Below, in pieces: positions 27,747 through 36,772 of a DNA stretch of 64,000 nt. A program made the position numbers and the translations under genes. Position 1 is the first letter of the stretch. The number at the start of each line of letters is the position of its first letter. The notes beneath the pieces were generated by a model. The model saw only the letters and a list, made by a program, of their open reading frames with translations. It searched no databases and had not been told where the DNA came from. Where the stretch lies: NCBI GenBank assembly GCA_965115835.1, contig OZ220471.1, forward strand, positions 1,178,001 to 1,242,000, read 5' to 3'. This DNA comes from Foliamicus sp965115835 (lineage in GTDB: Bacteria; Pseudomonadota; Gammaproteobacteria; Steroidobacterales; Foliamicaceae).

Positions 27747-28945
27747 CAGCGCGGCGACTGCGGAAGGGCCTGTTGCCCGGCGCTCCCGAGCCGGCGCAGG
27801 ACCGCATAGCCGATGAGGCCCGACAGCAGCGAGCCGGACAGTACGCCGAGCCGCGCCAGCGCCTGATACTCCGGTTTGCTGAAGGCGAGCGTCCCAATGA
27901 AAAGGCTCATGGTGAAGCCGATGCCTGCCAGCGCCGAAGCGCCGTAGACATGCAACCAGGTGACCCCCTCGGGCAGCCGGCAGAATCCGAGCCGCACGCC
28001 GACCCAAGTAAGCCCGAAAATACCGAGTTGCTTGCCTGCCAGCAGACCGATGGCGATGCCGAGCGAAATCGGCGACAGGAAGTCATCGAGCGAGAGCTTG
28101 CCCAGAGGCACGCCGGCATTGGCGAAAGCGAATACCGGCATGACAAACAGCGACACGAAACCGTGCAGGCTTTGCTCCGCCCGCACCAGCGGCGGGGTTG
28201 TCGAGGCGTCGTCCGTGCGCAGCGGGATGAAGAACGCCACGATCACGCCCACAAGCGTTGCATGCACGCCCGATTTGAGCATCGCCACCCACATGGCCAC
28301 GCCCACGAGGAAGTAGGGCGGCAGGCGAGTCACCCCGGCAACATTCAGCGCCAGCAGCACAGCGGCGGCAGCGCCCGCAACGCCGAGTGAAGTCAACGAA
28401 ATATCGGCCGTATAGAAGAGCGCCAGGATGAGAATCGCGCCCAGATCGTCGATTACCGCCAGCGCCAGCAGGAACACCTTCAGCCCTGCCGGAACCCGGC
28501 TGCCGAGCAGGGCCAGTATGCCCACGGCGAAGGCGATATCCGTCGCGGCCGGGATCGCCCAGCCGCGCAGCGCCACCGGATCGCCCGTGTTGAAGGCGGC
28601 GTAGATCAGCGCCGGCGCCGCCAGCCCTCCAAGCGCGGCGAGCGCCGGCAACACGGCCTGACGCCACGAAGACAAATTGCCGCCCAGAAGCTCACGCTTG
28701 ATCTCCAGCCCGACCAGCAGAAAGAACAGCGCCATCAGCCCGTCGTTGATCCACAGCAGCAGCGGCTTCTCCAGACTCAGGGCGCCCACCCGCACCACCG
28801 CCGGAATGGTCAGCAGGCCGTCGTAAAGATAGGCGAGCGGCGAGTTGTCGAGCGCCAGCGCCGCCGCGGCGGCCAGCATCAACAGTACGCCGCCTGCCGC
28901 TTCGTGATTCAGCGCCGCCGAAAGGCGGCCCATCAGCTTGAACAT
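27746..28945 (-). CDS. nhaA: Na+/H+ antiporter NhaA
   Basis: Electrogenic inner-membrane antiporter exporting Na+ or Li+ in exchange for two H+. From the ATG at 28945 the protein has 399 residues (E. coli 388), with FFLLVGLEIKREL, the discontinuous-helix motif ATDIAFAVGIL and the ion-binding aspartate pair VIDDLGAILIL. A start at 28987 is possible but adds a polar extension. The stop overlaps the MmeI-like gene by one base, an unusual partnership. Confidence 0.94.
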   Translation of the reverse strand: MFKLMGRLSAALNHEAAGGVLLMLAAAAALALDNSPLAYLYDGLLTIPAVVRVGALSLEKPLLLWINDGLMALFFLLVGLEIKRELLGGNLSSWRQAVLPALAALGGLAAPALIYAAFNTGDPVALRGWAIPAATDIAFAVGILALLGSRVPAGLKVFLLALAVIDDLGAILILALFYTADISLTSLGVAGAAAAVLLALNVAGVTRLPPYFLVGVAMWVAMLKSGVHATLVGVIVAFFIPLRTDDASTTPPLVRAEQSLHGFVSLFVMPVFAFANAGVPLGKLSLDDFLSPISLGIAIGLLAGKQLGIFGLTWVGVRLGFCRLPEGVTWLHVYGASALAGIGFTMSLFIGTLAFSKPEYQALARLGVLSGSLLSGLIGYAVLRRLGSAGQQALPQSPR

Positions 28946-29008
28946 GAACTCTCTTCCGAAATTGCGAGCGCGCCGGGCATCCTTCAATACCCGGATTGGA
29001 TTATGCGG

Positions 29009-30271
29009 CTATACGGGCGCCGCCCTGCCGCTCATGCGCAGGTCGCGCCCGGAGGCGCGCTGGAACACGCTCAGGCCGAACTCGGGGGCCACCGCCAGAA
29101 TGTGATCGAACAGGTCGGATTGCAAGTCCTCATAGGCCTGCCAGTCCGTAGTGGCCGCAAAGCAATAGATTTCGACGGGCAGTCCGTCCGGGCCGGGCTG
29201 CAACTGGCGGACCAGGGTGGTGCGCTGGTGATGAATCCCGGGGTGGTTATCGATGTAGTTGTACAGGTACGCCCGGAAAGTGCCGATATTGGTGAGCTTG
29301 CGCAGGTTCGCCGGCAGGGATTCGGCGCCTATGCGGCGGTTGAAGTCGGAGAGCTCCTGGCGCTTGGCGGGGATATAGTCAGCCAGCAGCTTGAACTTCG
29401 AGAAGCGTTCGATTTCCTCGTCGTCGAGAAAGCGCACCGTGGCCATGTCGATATGGACGGATCGCTTGATCCTCCGGGCCCCGTCCTCGCTCATTCCCCG
29501 CCAGTTCTTGAACGAGCCGGTAATGAACTCCTGCGTGGGAATGGTGCTCAGGGTCTTGTCCCAATTGCGCACCGTCACCGTGTGCAGGGCGATATCGACC
29601 ACGTCGCCGTCCACATTCTGGGAAGGCATTTCCACCCAGTCCCCCACCCGCACTACATCGTTGACGGAAATCTGGATACTGGCCATCAGCGACAGCAGGG
29701 TGTCGCGGAATACCAGCAGCAGCACGGCAGTCAGCGCGCCAAGGCTGCTCAGCAGCAGCCAGATGGAAACCTCGGCGGCCCAGGCTGCGATGATCAGCGC
29801 GCCCACAACATAGAGCACCAGGGAAATCGCCTGGGCGTAGCCCTTCAGCGGCAGGCGGGCGTGGCTGCCCGGCAACTTCTGAAGATAGAGGCTCGCCGCG
29901 TTGATCAGGGCGACAATCCCCGCCAGGGCCGTCAGGATCACGCCGGCAAACGCAAGCACGCCGAGCCCCCGGCCGATGGTTGCGCCAAGCAGGGGCTGCG
30001 CCGCGCGCAAGCCCAGGAACATGACCAACGCGGGCGCCAGATGCGAGAACCGCCGCAGAACCCGCGCTTCCAGCAACGCCGCCCCGAGCGTGCCCGCGCG
30101 CGAGAACCGAAGCCGAATCGCCTTGCGGGCCGCGCTTGCAATCACCCGGCGAGCCAGCCAGTCGGCCAGGACTGCCGCCACCGCCAGACCCAGCAGCGCC
30201 AGCACGGCGGCGGCCAGGGGATAGTGCGCAAGCCAGGCTTCTGCGGCGGATCGAAGCTCTGCGAAATTCAT
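29009..30271 (-). CDS. MscS-family mechanosensitive channel (YbdG/MscM-like)
   Basis: Inner-membrane mechanosensitive channel of 420 residues. Four to five hydrophobic segments occupy residues 1-190, then the pore helix and the MscS beta domain (VFRDTLLSLMASIQISVNDVVRVGDWVEMP, NVDGDVVDIALHTVTVRNWDKTLSTIPT). The C-terminal domain has the insertion (KRSVHIDM, FLDDEEIERF) and the NHPGIHHQRTTLVRQLQPGPDGLP segment typical of YbdG, distinguishing it from short MscS. The start overlaps the ASCH-gene stop (ATGA), so synthesis of the two is coupled. Confidence 0.9.
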   Translation of the reverse strand: MNFAELRSAAEAWLAHYPLAAAVLALLGLAVAAVLADWLARRVIASAARKAIRLRFSRAGTLGAALLEARVLRRFSHLAPALVMFLGLRAAQPLLGATIGRGLGVLAFAGVILTALAGIVALINAASLYLQKLPGSHARLPLKGYAQAISLVLYVVGALIIAAWAAEVSIWLLLSSLGALTAVLLLVFRDTLLSLMASIQISVNDVVRVGDWVEMPSQNVDGDVVDIALHTVTVRNWDKTLSTIPTQEFITGSFKNWRGMSEDGARRIKRSVHIDMATVRFLDDEEIERFSKFKLLADYIPAKRQELSDFNRRIGAESLPANLRKLTNIGTFRAYLYNYIDNHPGIHHQRTTLVRQLQPGPDGLPVEIYCFAATTDWQAYEDLQSDLFDHILAVAPEFGLSVFQRASGRDLRMSGRAAPV

Positions 30272-30741
30272 GCGGCGGGACAGGACTCACTGCGAGGATA
30301 CAGCAGGCGGAAGGATTGCCAAAAGACCGGCGCTTCCTCGTGGAAGTCCTGCCCTCGGGCCGCCAGCCACTTGCTCCAGTAAGCGCGGTGGATCCGCCGC
30401 CACACGCCCACTTCGCGAGCCGCCGGCCCTTCTCCGGCGGTGTGCCGCGCCGACACCCGGTTGAAGGGCAGCTGCTCGCACTCGTCCAGCTCCACCAGAC
30501 AGCGGGGTTCCCTGCCGGCGTCCAGAAAGACGATCCGGTCGCCGGGTTCGGGAAGCCCGCCCTCCTCTTCCAGAAACGACGCCAGCGAACAGGTGCAGGT
30601 CTTTTGTTCCTCCAGCACCAGGCCCAGCAGCAGCTTGCACATCTCCGGGGAGGAACCGAGACGCCGGGCCACCAGGCGACCTCCCGCCATCGGGGGAGCG
30701 CCCGCCTTGATAGCCTGTTCGAGGAACGCCTCGACGTTCAT
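30268..30741 (-). CDS. ASCH-domain protein
   Basis: A 157-residue soluble protein starting MNVEAFLEQAIKAGAPPMAGG. The core fits an ASCH fold: KTCTCSLASFLEEEGGLPEPGDRIVFLDAGREPRCLVEL, then RHTAGEG and YWSKWLAARGQDF, as in the YqfB-like/RNA-binding ASCH group. ASCH proteins are predicted RNA-binding or nucleoside-processing (some are amidohydrolases acting on acetylcytidine). The exact activity is undetermined. It is coupled to the channel gene by an ATGA overlap. Confidence 0.8.
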   Translation of the reverse strand: MNVEAFLEQAIKAGAPPMAGGRLVARRLGSSPEMCKLLLGLVLEEQKTCTCSLASFLEEEGGLPEPGDRIVFLDAGREPRCLVELDECEQLPFNRVSARHTAGEGPAAREVGVWRRIHRAYWSKWLAARGQDFHEEAPVFWQSFRLLYPRSESCPAA

Positions 30742-30801
30742 GAGCCGCAGCAAACTCCATTGCAACCCGGTCGGGCAGGTTCGGGGAGTATACTCAAGCT
30801 T

Positions 30802-31407
30802 GTGGCGACAAGAGGCGTTACGTGGACAGGATTGCGGGCTGCGCCGGCGCTTGTTGCAATGTCCCTGTGTCTGACCGGTTGCGGTGGAATGGTCGCCCTG
30901 AGCGCGGACTTTCCGGCGCCGCTCACCAGCCGCCTGCCGCTCACCGCCCGGGTGCAATACCCGGAAAGCCTCAGGAACTTCACCCATGTGGAAGAGGCCC
31001 TGGATTCCACCCGCTGGACCATAGCGCTGGGCGCACCCAGCATACGCATGCTCGACAGCGTCCTGGGCGCCTCCTTGAACGTGGTTCCCGAACATCTGGC
31101 CGCACCGGCGCCCGATCTGGTCATCGAACCCGAAATCCTGCGCTTCGAGCTCGGCGTTCCAGGACGCTCGAAGGTGGATGTGCCGGCCGCCTGGATCGAA
31201 CTCGACATCCGCATTTCCAGCGGTGACGGGACGCCCCTCACCCAACTTGCGATTCCGGGCTATGGCGAGGGCTCCCGGGCGGGGGGCGGAGTGGGCAGGG
31301 GCCTGAGTGAAGCGGCGGAATACGCCCTGCGCGACGCGGGCGCCACGCTATCGCAGGAACTTGCCCGGGACGCCGCCATTCTTGCACTGGTTCGGAGCCA
31401 AACATGA
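30802..31407 (+). CDS. Putative outer-membrane lipoprotein, unknown family
   Basis: From a GTG at 30802 the 201-residue precursor has a signal peptide (ATRGVTWTGLRAAPALVAMSLC) and lipobox LTGC, giving a mature protein starting CGGMVALSADFPAPL. The body is mainly beta-like with no recognised domain; EDLV-type and IELDIRI strands alternate. The stop overlaps the next gene as ATGA, so both exported proteins are probably made together. A long open frame upstream antisense to the ASCH gene is not part of it. Confidence 0.7.
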   Translation: MATRGVTWTGLRAAPALVAMSLCLTGCGGMVALSADFPAPLTSRLPLTARVQYPESLRNFTHVEEALDSTRWTIALGAPSIRMLDSVLGASLNVVPEHLAAPAPDLVIEPEILRFELGVPGRSKVDVPAAWIELDIRISSGDGTPLTQLAIPGYGEGSRAGGGVGRGLSEAAEYALRDAGATLSQELARDAAILALVRSQT

Positions 31408-32060
31408 ACATTCGCAAACTGGGCGCCCAAGCCTTGCGTCTGGCGGTTCCGGGGATCGTTTCCGGCCTCATCGCGGCGTTCGCGCCCAATGCGGCCCTGG
31501 CGGAAGAGGGCGCGGAATCGCTGGTACTGCTCAGGACCAGCTATCTGGCCGGGAACCGCACCGAAGAGGAATTCGTGCGCTGCGTCTCCCGGAAAATCCG
31601 CTCTGCCGGGAAACGCCCCGAGATCCATGCCGAACGCCAGTTCATCAACGAGCTGTATCCCTGGCTGGAGCCGCGCACCATGCCGCGCGAGAGCGCCGAC
31701 CTGGGCGAGTTCATGACGCGGCCCGGCGTAGCCGAAGCCATTCGCCGCAAGGGCGTGCGTTATCTGGTCTGGATGAGCGGACAGACGCTTCGCGAAGGTA
31801 GCGGCGGCAGCCTGTCATGCGCCGCCGGGCCGGGCGGCGCCGGCTGTTTCGGCGTGACCTGGTGGCAGAACAACTCCGAATACACCGCCTCGGTGTGGGA
31901 CATCAGCGAACTCAGCGACATGGGCGACATGAAGGTCAAGGTGCGCGGCACCTCGGTGATACCGGCGCTGGTAGTTCCGATTCCCATCATCGCCCGCACC
32001 CGCGAAAAGGCCTGCGACAGCCTCGCCAGCCAGCTCCGCGACTACCTCGACCTGGACTGA
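31404..32060 (+). CDS. Exported protein, unknown family
   Basis: A 218-residue protein with a cleavable signal peptide (LRLAVPGIVSGLIAAFAPNAALA, cleavage before EEGAES). Mature regions include VRYLVWMSGQTLRE, a Gly/Cys-rich loop with two cysteines (SLSCAAGPGGAGCFGV) that may form a disulfide, and an Asp-rich end. No family recognised. It is coupled to the upstream lipoprotein gene by ATGA. Confidence 0.7.
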   Translation: MNIRKLGAQALRLAVPGIVSGLIAAFAPNAALAEEGAESLVLLRTSYLAGNRTEEEFVRCVSRKIRSAGKRPEIHAERQFINELYPWLEPRTMPRESADLGEFMTRPGVAEAIRRKGVRYLVWMSGQTLREGSGGSLSCAAGPGGAGCFGVTWWQNNSEYTASVWDISELSDMGDMKVKVRGTSVIPALVVPIPIIARTREKACDSLASQLRDYLDLD

Positions 32061-32110
32061 CCCGGCCCCAGGCGCAACGCTCGCGGGCGGCGCCTGACGC
32101 CTCGCGGAAA

Positions 32111-33274
32111 CTACTTCCAGCGGGACTTGTTCGCGAGATAAGCCCCCGCGTCGTCCAGATCCGCCGGCAGATACTCCGAGAACAGGTTCGGACCGAATCG
32201 GGGCACATAGCGATCGTAAACGGGGCTGTAGAGATCCCAGTGGACATCCGGAATGCGGTGTCTCGCCCGGAAAGCGGCCATCGGTATCGAAGCCGAGATC
32301 GGCTGCTCGAACCCGCTCCTGGCCTCCGCCAGCGGCTCGCCTCGCGGCCCCCAGATTCCGGAACCGCCGCCGCCGGTGTCGCCGAACACGCCGCGCGTGC
32401 CCGGTGAGTGGGCATTGTTGACCAGAGCCGTGTAGATGCCGTTGTGCAGGGCGCCGGACTGCATGTCAAGGTGATTGAAGCCGCCGGTGGCGGTGCGCAG
32501 CATCAACTCGCAGCCCTTCAGGGCATAGGCGCGGATCAGCTCCGGCTCACGCTGCACCGCAGTGGTGCAGATATTGCCGAACTTGGTGCGGGTGACCGGT
32601 ATGACTTCGTCTTCCCCGTACATCTCCACGTAACGGTCGAGAACATTGTAGATGGTGGTAGTCATCAACTCGATGTTGCGCTTGCCTACGCGGAACACGC
32701 CCTTGATGTTGCGAGCCTTCCAGTGCCGCGCCAGCACTTCGCCCCGGTCGCCGATAATCGTGGTAATCGAGAGGTTGTGGCCCGGCCAGTCCTTGTCCTT
32801 CGCGTAGCTGCCGAACACGATGAAGCAGCCGTGTTTCCTGGCGAGCCTGGAAATCTCCTCGGTCTCCTCGCCCGGGATCTCGATTGCTACCCGCTGGACA
32901 TCGTCCCGGGTCCATTTGAAACGGAAACCGGTAATCGGAAACTCGTGAAAGAACAGAATGTCGCTGGGCGGTCCCGACGACTGCGCCATGTCGATCAAAT
33001 CCAGCATGTGGTTCAGGTTCCTGCGTTTTCCGGGCTCGGGGTTGCTCGCATCCACCGGGCGCACGATCGATTGCACCACGCAAAGCCGGACGCTGTCTTT
33101 GGCCAGCGGAACGGTGTCGTAGGTTCCGTCGCCATGCACCGATACGCCGTCACTGCCTCCCGCTCCGGCCGCCATGGCCCTCCTTGCCGCGCCGTTTCCC
33201 GCAACCGCCGCCAGCCCGGCCAGCGCTGTGCCCTGGAGAACGCGCCGGCGGTCGATACCTGTACCCTTCGTCAT
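32111..33274 (-). CDS. Tat-exported nitrilase-superfamily amidohydrolase
   Basis: A 387-residue protein. It opens with a twin-arginine type signal (IDRRRVLQGTALAGLAAVAG, residues 7-27), then the carbon-nitrogen hydrolase fold. The predicted catalytic triad is E111 (FFHEFPITGF), K186 (ARHWKARNIKG) and C236 (KFGNICTTAVQREPELIR). The usual YD-FPE after the cysteine is changed, so substrate preference may differ from standard amidases. Carbon-nitrogen hydrolases are mostly cytoplasmic, so export is notable. The ATG at 33274 is preceded by GAGGCTTC; longer frames upstream are non-coding. Most likely an amidase. Confidence 0.85.
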   Translation of the reverse strand: MTKGTGIDRRRVLQGTALAGLAAVAGNGAARRAMAAGAGGSDGVSVHGDGTYDTVPLAKDSVRLCVVQSIVRPVDASNPEPGKRRNLNHMLDLIDMAQSSGPPSDILFFHEFPITGFRFKWTRDDVQRVAIEIPGEETEEISRLARKHGCFIVFGSYAKDKDWPGHNLSITTIIGDRGEVLARHWKARNIKGVFRVGKRNIELMTTTIYNVLDRYVEMYGEDEVIPVTRTKFGNICTTAVQREPELIRAYALKGCELMLRTATGGFNHLDMQSGALHNGIYTALVNNAHSPGTRGVFGDTGGGGSGIWGPRGEPLAEARSGFEQPISASIPMAAFRARHRIPDVHWDLYSPVYDRYVPRFGPNLFSEYLPADLDDAGAYLANKSRWK

Positions 33275-33340
33275 GGTGAAGCCTCCCAAAGTGGTTGAAA
33301 GCGGGTTGCATTCTACTGTCTGCTGCGGAAAATCCGCGTT

Positions 33341-33625
33341 GTGAAGCCGATCCTTGAAAAATTGCCCTTGCCGTGGATCCTCGGATCCGCTGGCGCGCTG
33401 CTCGCAGGATTGCTGGCCGGGCCGGCGGCGCTTTACTGGATCGGTGGATGGCTGGCGGGCGCCTATGCCGATCCGGGAGGGTTGCCGGCGCTTTGGGTCC
33501 GCATCTACAGCGACGCGATACGCTTTCGCGGCGCCGGACTGGTGTTTCTGCTGGGGCCGCTGCTGATGTTCCAGATCGTCTGGCTCGCCCTGGCGGCGCT
33601 CGGGAAACTGCGCCGCTGGCAGTAA
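33341..33625 (+). CDS. Small two-helix membrane protein
   Basis: A 94-residue frame from GTG at 33341 with two long hydrophobic segments (WILGSAGALLAGLLAGPAALYWI and GLVFLLGPLLMFQIVWLALAALG) and a short basic end. No family recognised and no clear ribosome-binding site. It faces another small membrane ORF at 33720-34004. Confidence 0.45.
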   Translation: MKPILEKLPLPWILGSAGALLAGLLAGPAALYWIGGWLAGAYADPGGLPALWVRIYSDAIRFRGAGLVFLLGPLLMFQIVWLALAALGKLRRWQ

Positions 33626-33719
33626 GTCCGCGGTGAAAGCGCGCGTCGCGCCCAAAAAGAGCGAACGGGATTCATGATCGTTCGGATGCGGCGCGACTCC
33701 CGGCGCGGGCCGCCGGCTG

Positions 33720-34004
33720 CTAGGGCCAGAAGAAAAACCCCGTGCCCGCCAGCGAAAGCCAGAAAAGGCACAGCGGCGCCCAGCGCCACGAAGCCCTTTG
33801 GAGATGACCCCACATGCCCACGCCGCCCAGCAGCGCGCAGCCGCCGAACATGCCCGTCGCAAGCAACAGCAGGGGCAGTTCGGCTTCAAGCCGGGGATAG
33901 TCCTCCACGATTATCCAGAAGGTAAGGCACACGATCGCAAGACCGGCGAATATGGACAGACAACTGCCGAGAAATATCCCGAGGAGAATGCCGAAGGGGC
34001 GCAT
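33720..34004 (-). CDS. Small membrane protein, unknown
   Basis: A 94-residue frame with three hydrophobic segments (ILLGIFLGSCLSIFAGLAIVCLTFWIIV, LPLLLLATGMFGGCALLGGVGMW, APLCLFWLSLAGTGFFFW). It starts divergently from prc, 41 bp away. Coding status rests on its hydrophobic pattern and position only. Confidence 0.5.
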   Translation of the reverse strand: MRPFGILLGIFLGSCLSIFAGLAIVCLTFWIIVEDYPRLEAELPLLLLATGMFGGCALLGGVGMWGHLQRASWRWAPLCLFWLSLAGTGFFFWP

Positions 34005-34045
34005 GCTGCTGGTATGATCCGGCCGACCGAACGAAATAATTGAGC

Positions 34046-36205
34046 ATGCGAATCATAACTGCACACAAGCCGCGCGGATCCGAAGCTGGCCGACAGGTGG
34101 CGGGGGCCTTTCGGAGCGCGGTGGTTCCCGGCGTTGCCGTGCTGGGTCTCGGGGCCGCCAGTGTCCTGCCGTCCGGAAATGCTCCCGAGGCGCTGCGCAT
34201 TACCAATGCCCACCGCGAAACGGCGGCCAGGGTGCTGGCCTACGCCGAGGGCGAGCACTATGAGCAGATCAGCGTGGACGACCAGCTGTCGGAGCGTACG
34301 CTCAGCGGCTACATCGACCTGCTGGACGGCCAGCACCTGTATTTTCTGAAGAACCAGGAAGACTATTTCCTGCGCAAGTACGGCAGCCGGATGGACGACG
34401 CCATGCGCCGCGGCGGGTTGGATCCGATCTTCGATATTTACCGTTTGTTCCGCGCGCGCATGACCGACTATTTCAACTTTGCCAAGAACTATCTGGACAG
34501 CCGACCGGATCTCGACACGGAGCGCGCCTGGGTCCTCGATCGCGAAGACCTCCCGCGTCCCGCAAGCCAAATGGAAATGGACGAATTGTGGCGGGATCGG
34601 GTGCGCCACGAACTGATCAACCTGATCCTGGACGAACGCAGCTACGAGGAAGCCGTCGCAGCGCTGCGCAAGCGCTATGCCCGCCAGCGCAAGACGCTGT
34701 ACGCCCAGGATTCGGACGATGTGTTCGCCTTTTTCATGAACGCGTTCACACACGCCCTGGATCCGCACTCCAACTACTTCCCGCCCCACAACTACGAGGA
34801 ATACCGAATTCAGATGAGCCGCGCCTACCACGGCGTGGGAGCGTCCCTCGGCATGGAAGACGACTATGTCCTCGTCAGGGAAGTGCTCCCCGGCGGCCCT
34901 GCCGACACGGACGGCGCCCTGCGGGCCGGCGACCGGATAACGGGCGTGGATAGCTCGGCCAGCGGGGAAGTGATCGATGTGGTGGGCTGGCGACTGGAGG
35001 ATGTCGTGGAGCTGATCCGGGGAAACGCGGGCACGCCGGTGATCCTGCGCATACTCCCCGGAGGCGAATCCGAGGGAAGCGAATCCTTCCTGCTGGAGCT
35101 CACACGCGGGCGCGTGCGCCTGAAGGGCGCGGAGAAGACGCTACTGCAAGTGGACCGGGACGGCGGCCGGTTTGGCGTCGGCGTGATTCATATCCCGAAC
35201 TTCTACCATGACATGGAAGGCCGGAATGCGGGACTGGACGATTATCCCAGCTCGACTCGCGATGTGCGGCGTCTGGTGGAGGAACTGAAGGCGGAGGGCG
35301 CTCAGGGTCTGGTGCTGGACCTCAGGCGCAACGGCGGCGGCCATCTGAATGAAGCCATCTCGCTGGCTGGCCTGTTCGTCGGCAAGGGCCCGGTGGTGCA
35401 GGTGCGCGACTCCGCCCTGCGCACGCAGATTCTGCGCAACCGCCGCCAGTCGCCGGTATGGAACGGTCCGCTGGTGGTTCTGGTGGACCGCCTCAGCGCC
35501 TCGGCTTCGGAAATCCTGGCCGCAGCCATTCAGGACTACGGGCGCGGCGTGGTGGTGGGGCAGCGCACCTTCGGCAAGGGCACGGTGCAGAACATCTACA
35601 CGATTGCGCGGCGGCAGGAAGAGTCGCCGGGGCGCCTGACGCTTACCATGGGCAAGTACTACCGGGTAACCGGCGAAAGCACGCAGCATCGCGGAGTGGA
35701 TCCCGACATCACGCTGTCGGCCGCCGGGGTCGAACTTCCGGCAGTATTTCCGCACCAGTTCATCGGCGACGAGGTGGGCGAGAGCGCAAGCGACAACGCC
35801 CTGCCCTGGGACACGATTCCGGAGACCGACTATCCCGGCCGGAGCGTGGACGGCAACACCTTGAGCCTGCTGGTAGCCAACTACCAGAAGCGGGAATCGG
35901 AAGACCCGGGCTGGCGCCGCCTGCTGGATCGCATCAGGGACTTGCAGGATATTTCAGAGCGCGCCTCGGCGCCCATCCATCTGAAACGGCGGCGCCTGGA
36001 TGACGAGGTTCGAAGGGAACAGCGTCTGGCGATGGCCAACGAATGGCTTGAACAGAACGGCCTTGCGCCGATCGGGAGTCTCGAAGAACTGCGGGAAATG
36101 GATTTGCCCGATATCGCCCTGGAGCAGGCTTCGGAGGTGGCGGCGGATCTGGTAAGGCTTCAGGCCGCCTCTTCGCCGGAAACCGCGACCAGTTCCCTGA
36201 ACTGA
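34046..36205 (+). CDS. prc: Carboxy-terminal processing protease Prc/Tsp
   Basis: Periplasmic tail-specific protease that trims or degrades proteins with non-polar C-termini, including SsrA-tagged exported proteins. The 719-residue protein has an N-terminal signal-anchor (VVPGVAVLGLGAASVLP), the N-terminal Tsp domain (DALDPHSNYFPP), a PDZ domain (GVGASLGMEDDYVLVREVLPGGPADTDGALRAGDRI), and the S41 core with DRLSASASEILAAAI (serine motif, around 35491-35508) and TFGKGTVQ (lysine). A C-terminal DUF3340-like tail follows. An ATG at 34046 is chosen over the TTG two codons upstream. The E. coli enzyme is 682 residues. Confidence 0.96.
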   Translation: MRIITAHKPRGSEAGRQVAGAFRSAVVPGVAVLGLGAASVLPSGNAPEALRITNAHRETAARVLAYAEGEHYEQISVDDQLSERTLSGYIDLLDGQHLYFLKNQEDYFLRKYGSRMDDAMRRGGLDPIFDIYRLFRARMTDYFNFAKNYLDSRPDLDTERAWVLDREDLPRPASQMEMDELWRDRVRHELINLILDERSYEEAVAALRKRYARQRKTLYAQDSDDVFAFFMNAFTHALDPHSNYFPPHNYEEYRIQMSRAYHGVGASLGMEDDYVLVREVLPGGPADTDGALRAGDRITGVDSSASGEVIDVVGWRLEDVVELIRGNAGTPVILRILPGGESEGSESFLLELTRGRVRLKGAEKTLLQVDRDGGRFGVGVIHIPNFYHDMEGRNAGLDDYPSSTRDVRRLVEELKAEGAQGLVLDLRRNGGGHLNEAISLAGLFVGKGPVVQVRDSALRTQILRNRRQSPVWNGPLVVLVDRLSASASEILAAAIQDYGRGVVVGQRTFGKGTVQNIYTIARRQEESPGRLTLTMGKYYRVTGESTQHRGVDPDITLSAAGVELPAVFPHQFIGDEVGESASDNALPWDTIPETDYPGRSVDGNTLSLLVANYQKRESEDPGWRRLLDRIRDLQDISERASAPIHLKRRRLDDEVRREQRLAMANEWLEQNGLAPIGSLEELREMDLPDIALEQASEVAADLVRLQAASSPETATSSLN

Positions 36206-36678
36206 GAGGGCGGCCGCGATCTCCGCGGCTGGACGGGGCCGTGATGGGCGTCCGCCAGGAACTCAAGCCACTTCCCCAACACGCGGTTGCGCCGCCAGCA
36301 GGCGGCGAAGGTCCCCGGCGGCGCCTCGCAGGCCCCATAGCGGCGCGACCAGCAAGCGACCTCGGCCACCCGGGCGTCCTCATACAGGTTCACGACCAGA
36401 TCCGGCTCCGGCTGCGCATCCCCTTTTTCCAGAAACAGATAGGTCATGCGCAGTATCGTGGTAAACCGCGACTTGCGCTCCACTTCCAGGTGCAGTTCGC
36501 CGTTGACGGGACTGTGCGAGACATGCCATCCCGGCTGCTGCAGCGCATACCCGAAAAGCCGCGACAGGCCCGCATAGTTGCTCTCGTACATCTCGATCAG
36601 CGCGCCCAGACCCAGCGGCCGGTTGCCCAGCAGCATTGCCGAGGGCAGTTGCTCGGCGACCTGAGTGAGGGAAAGCAT
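36160..36678 (-). CDS. DUF1249 family protein (YqiB-like)
   Basis: A 172-residue soluble protein with the family's ALIEMYESNYAGLSRLFGY, LHLEVERKSRFTTILRMTYLF and PDLVVNLYEDARVAEV segments, ending in a basic tail. Function unknown; relatives occur near parE/cpdA-type genes in other Gammaproteobacteria. The ATG at 36678 is chosen by homology to YqiB starts. The end overlaps the end of prc by 46 bp on the opposite strand. Confidence 0.85.
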   Translation of the reverse strand: MLSLTQVAEQLPSAMLLGNRPLGLGALIEMYESNYAGLSRLFGYALQQPGWHVSHSPVNGELHLEVERKSRFTTILRMTYLFLEKGDAQPEPDLVVNLYEDARVAEVACWSRRYGACEAPPGTFAACWRRNRVLGKWLEFLADAHHGPVQPRRSRPPSQFRELVAVSGEEAA

Positions 36679-36772
36679 GAGGAAGCGGAATATAGCAGAA
36701 CCGGAAGCGGTTGCAGCGCAATCTCCGGGAAGGTAATCTCGGTGCTCAAGACCGCAAGCCGGGGAACAGGGG

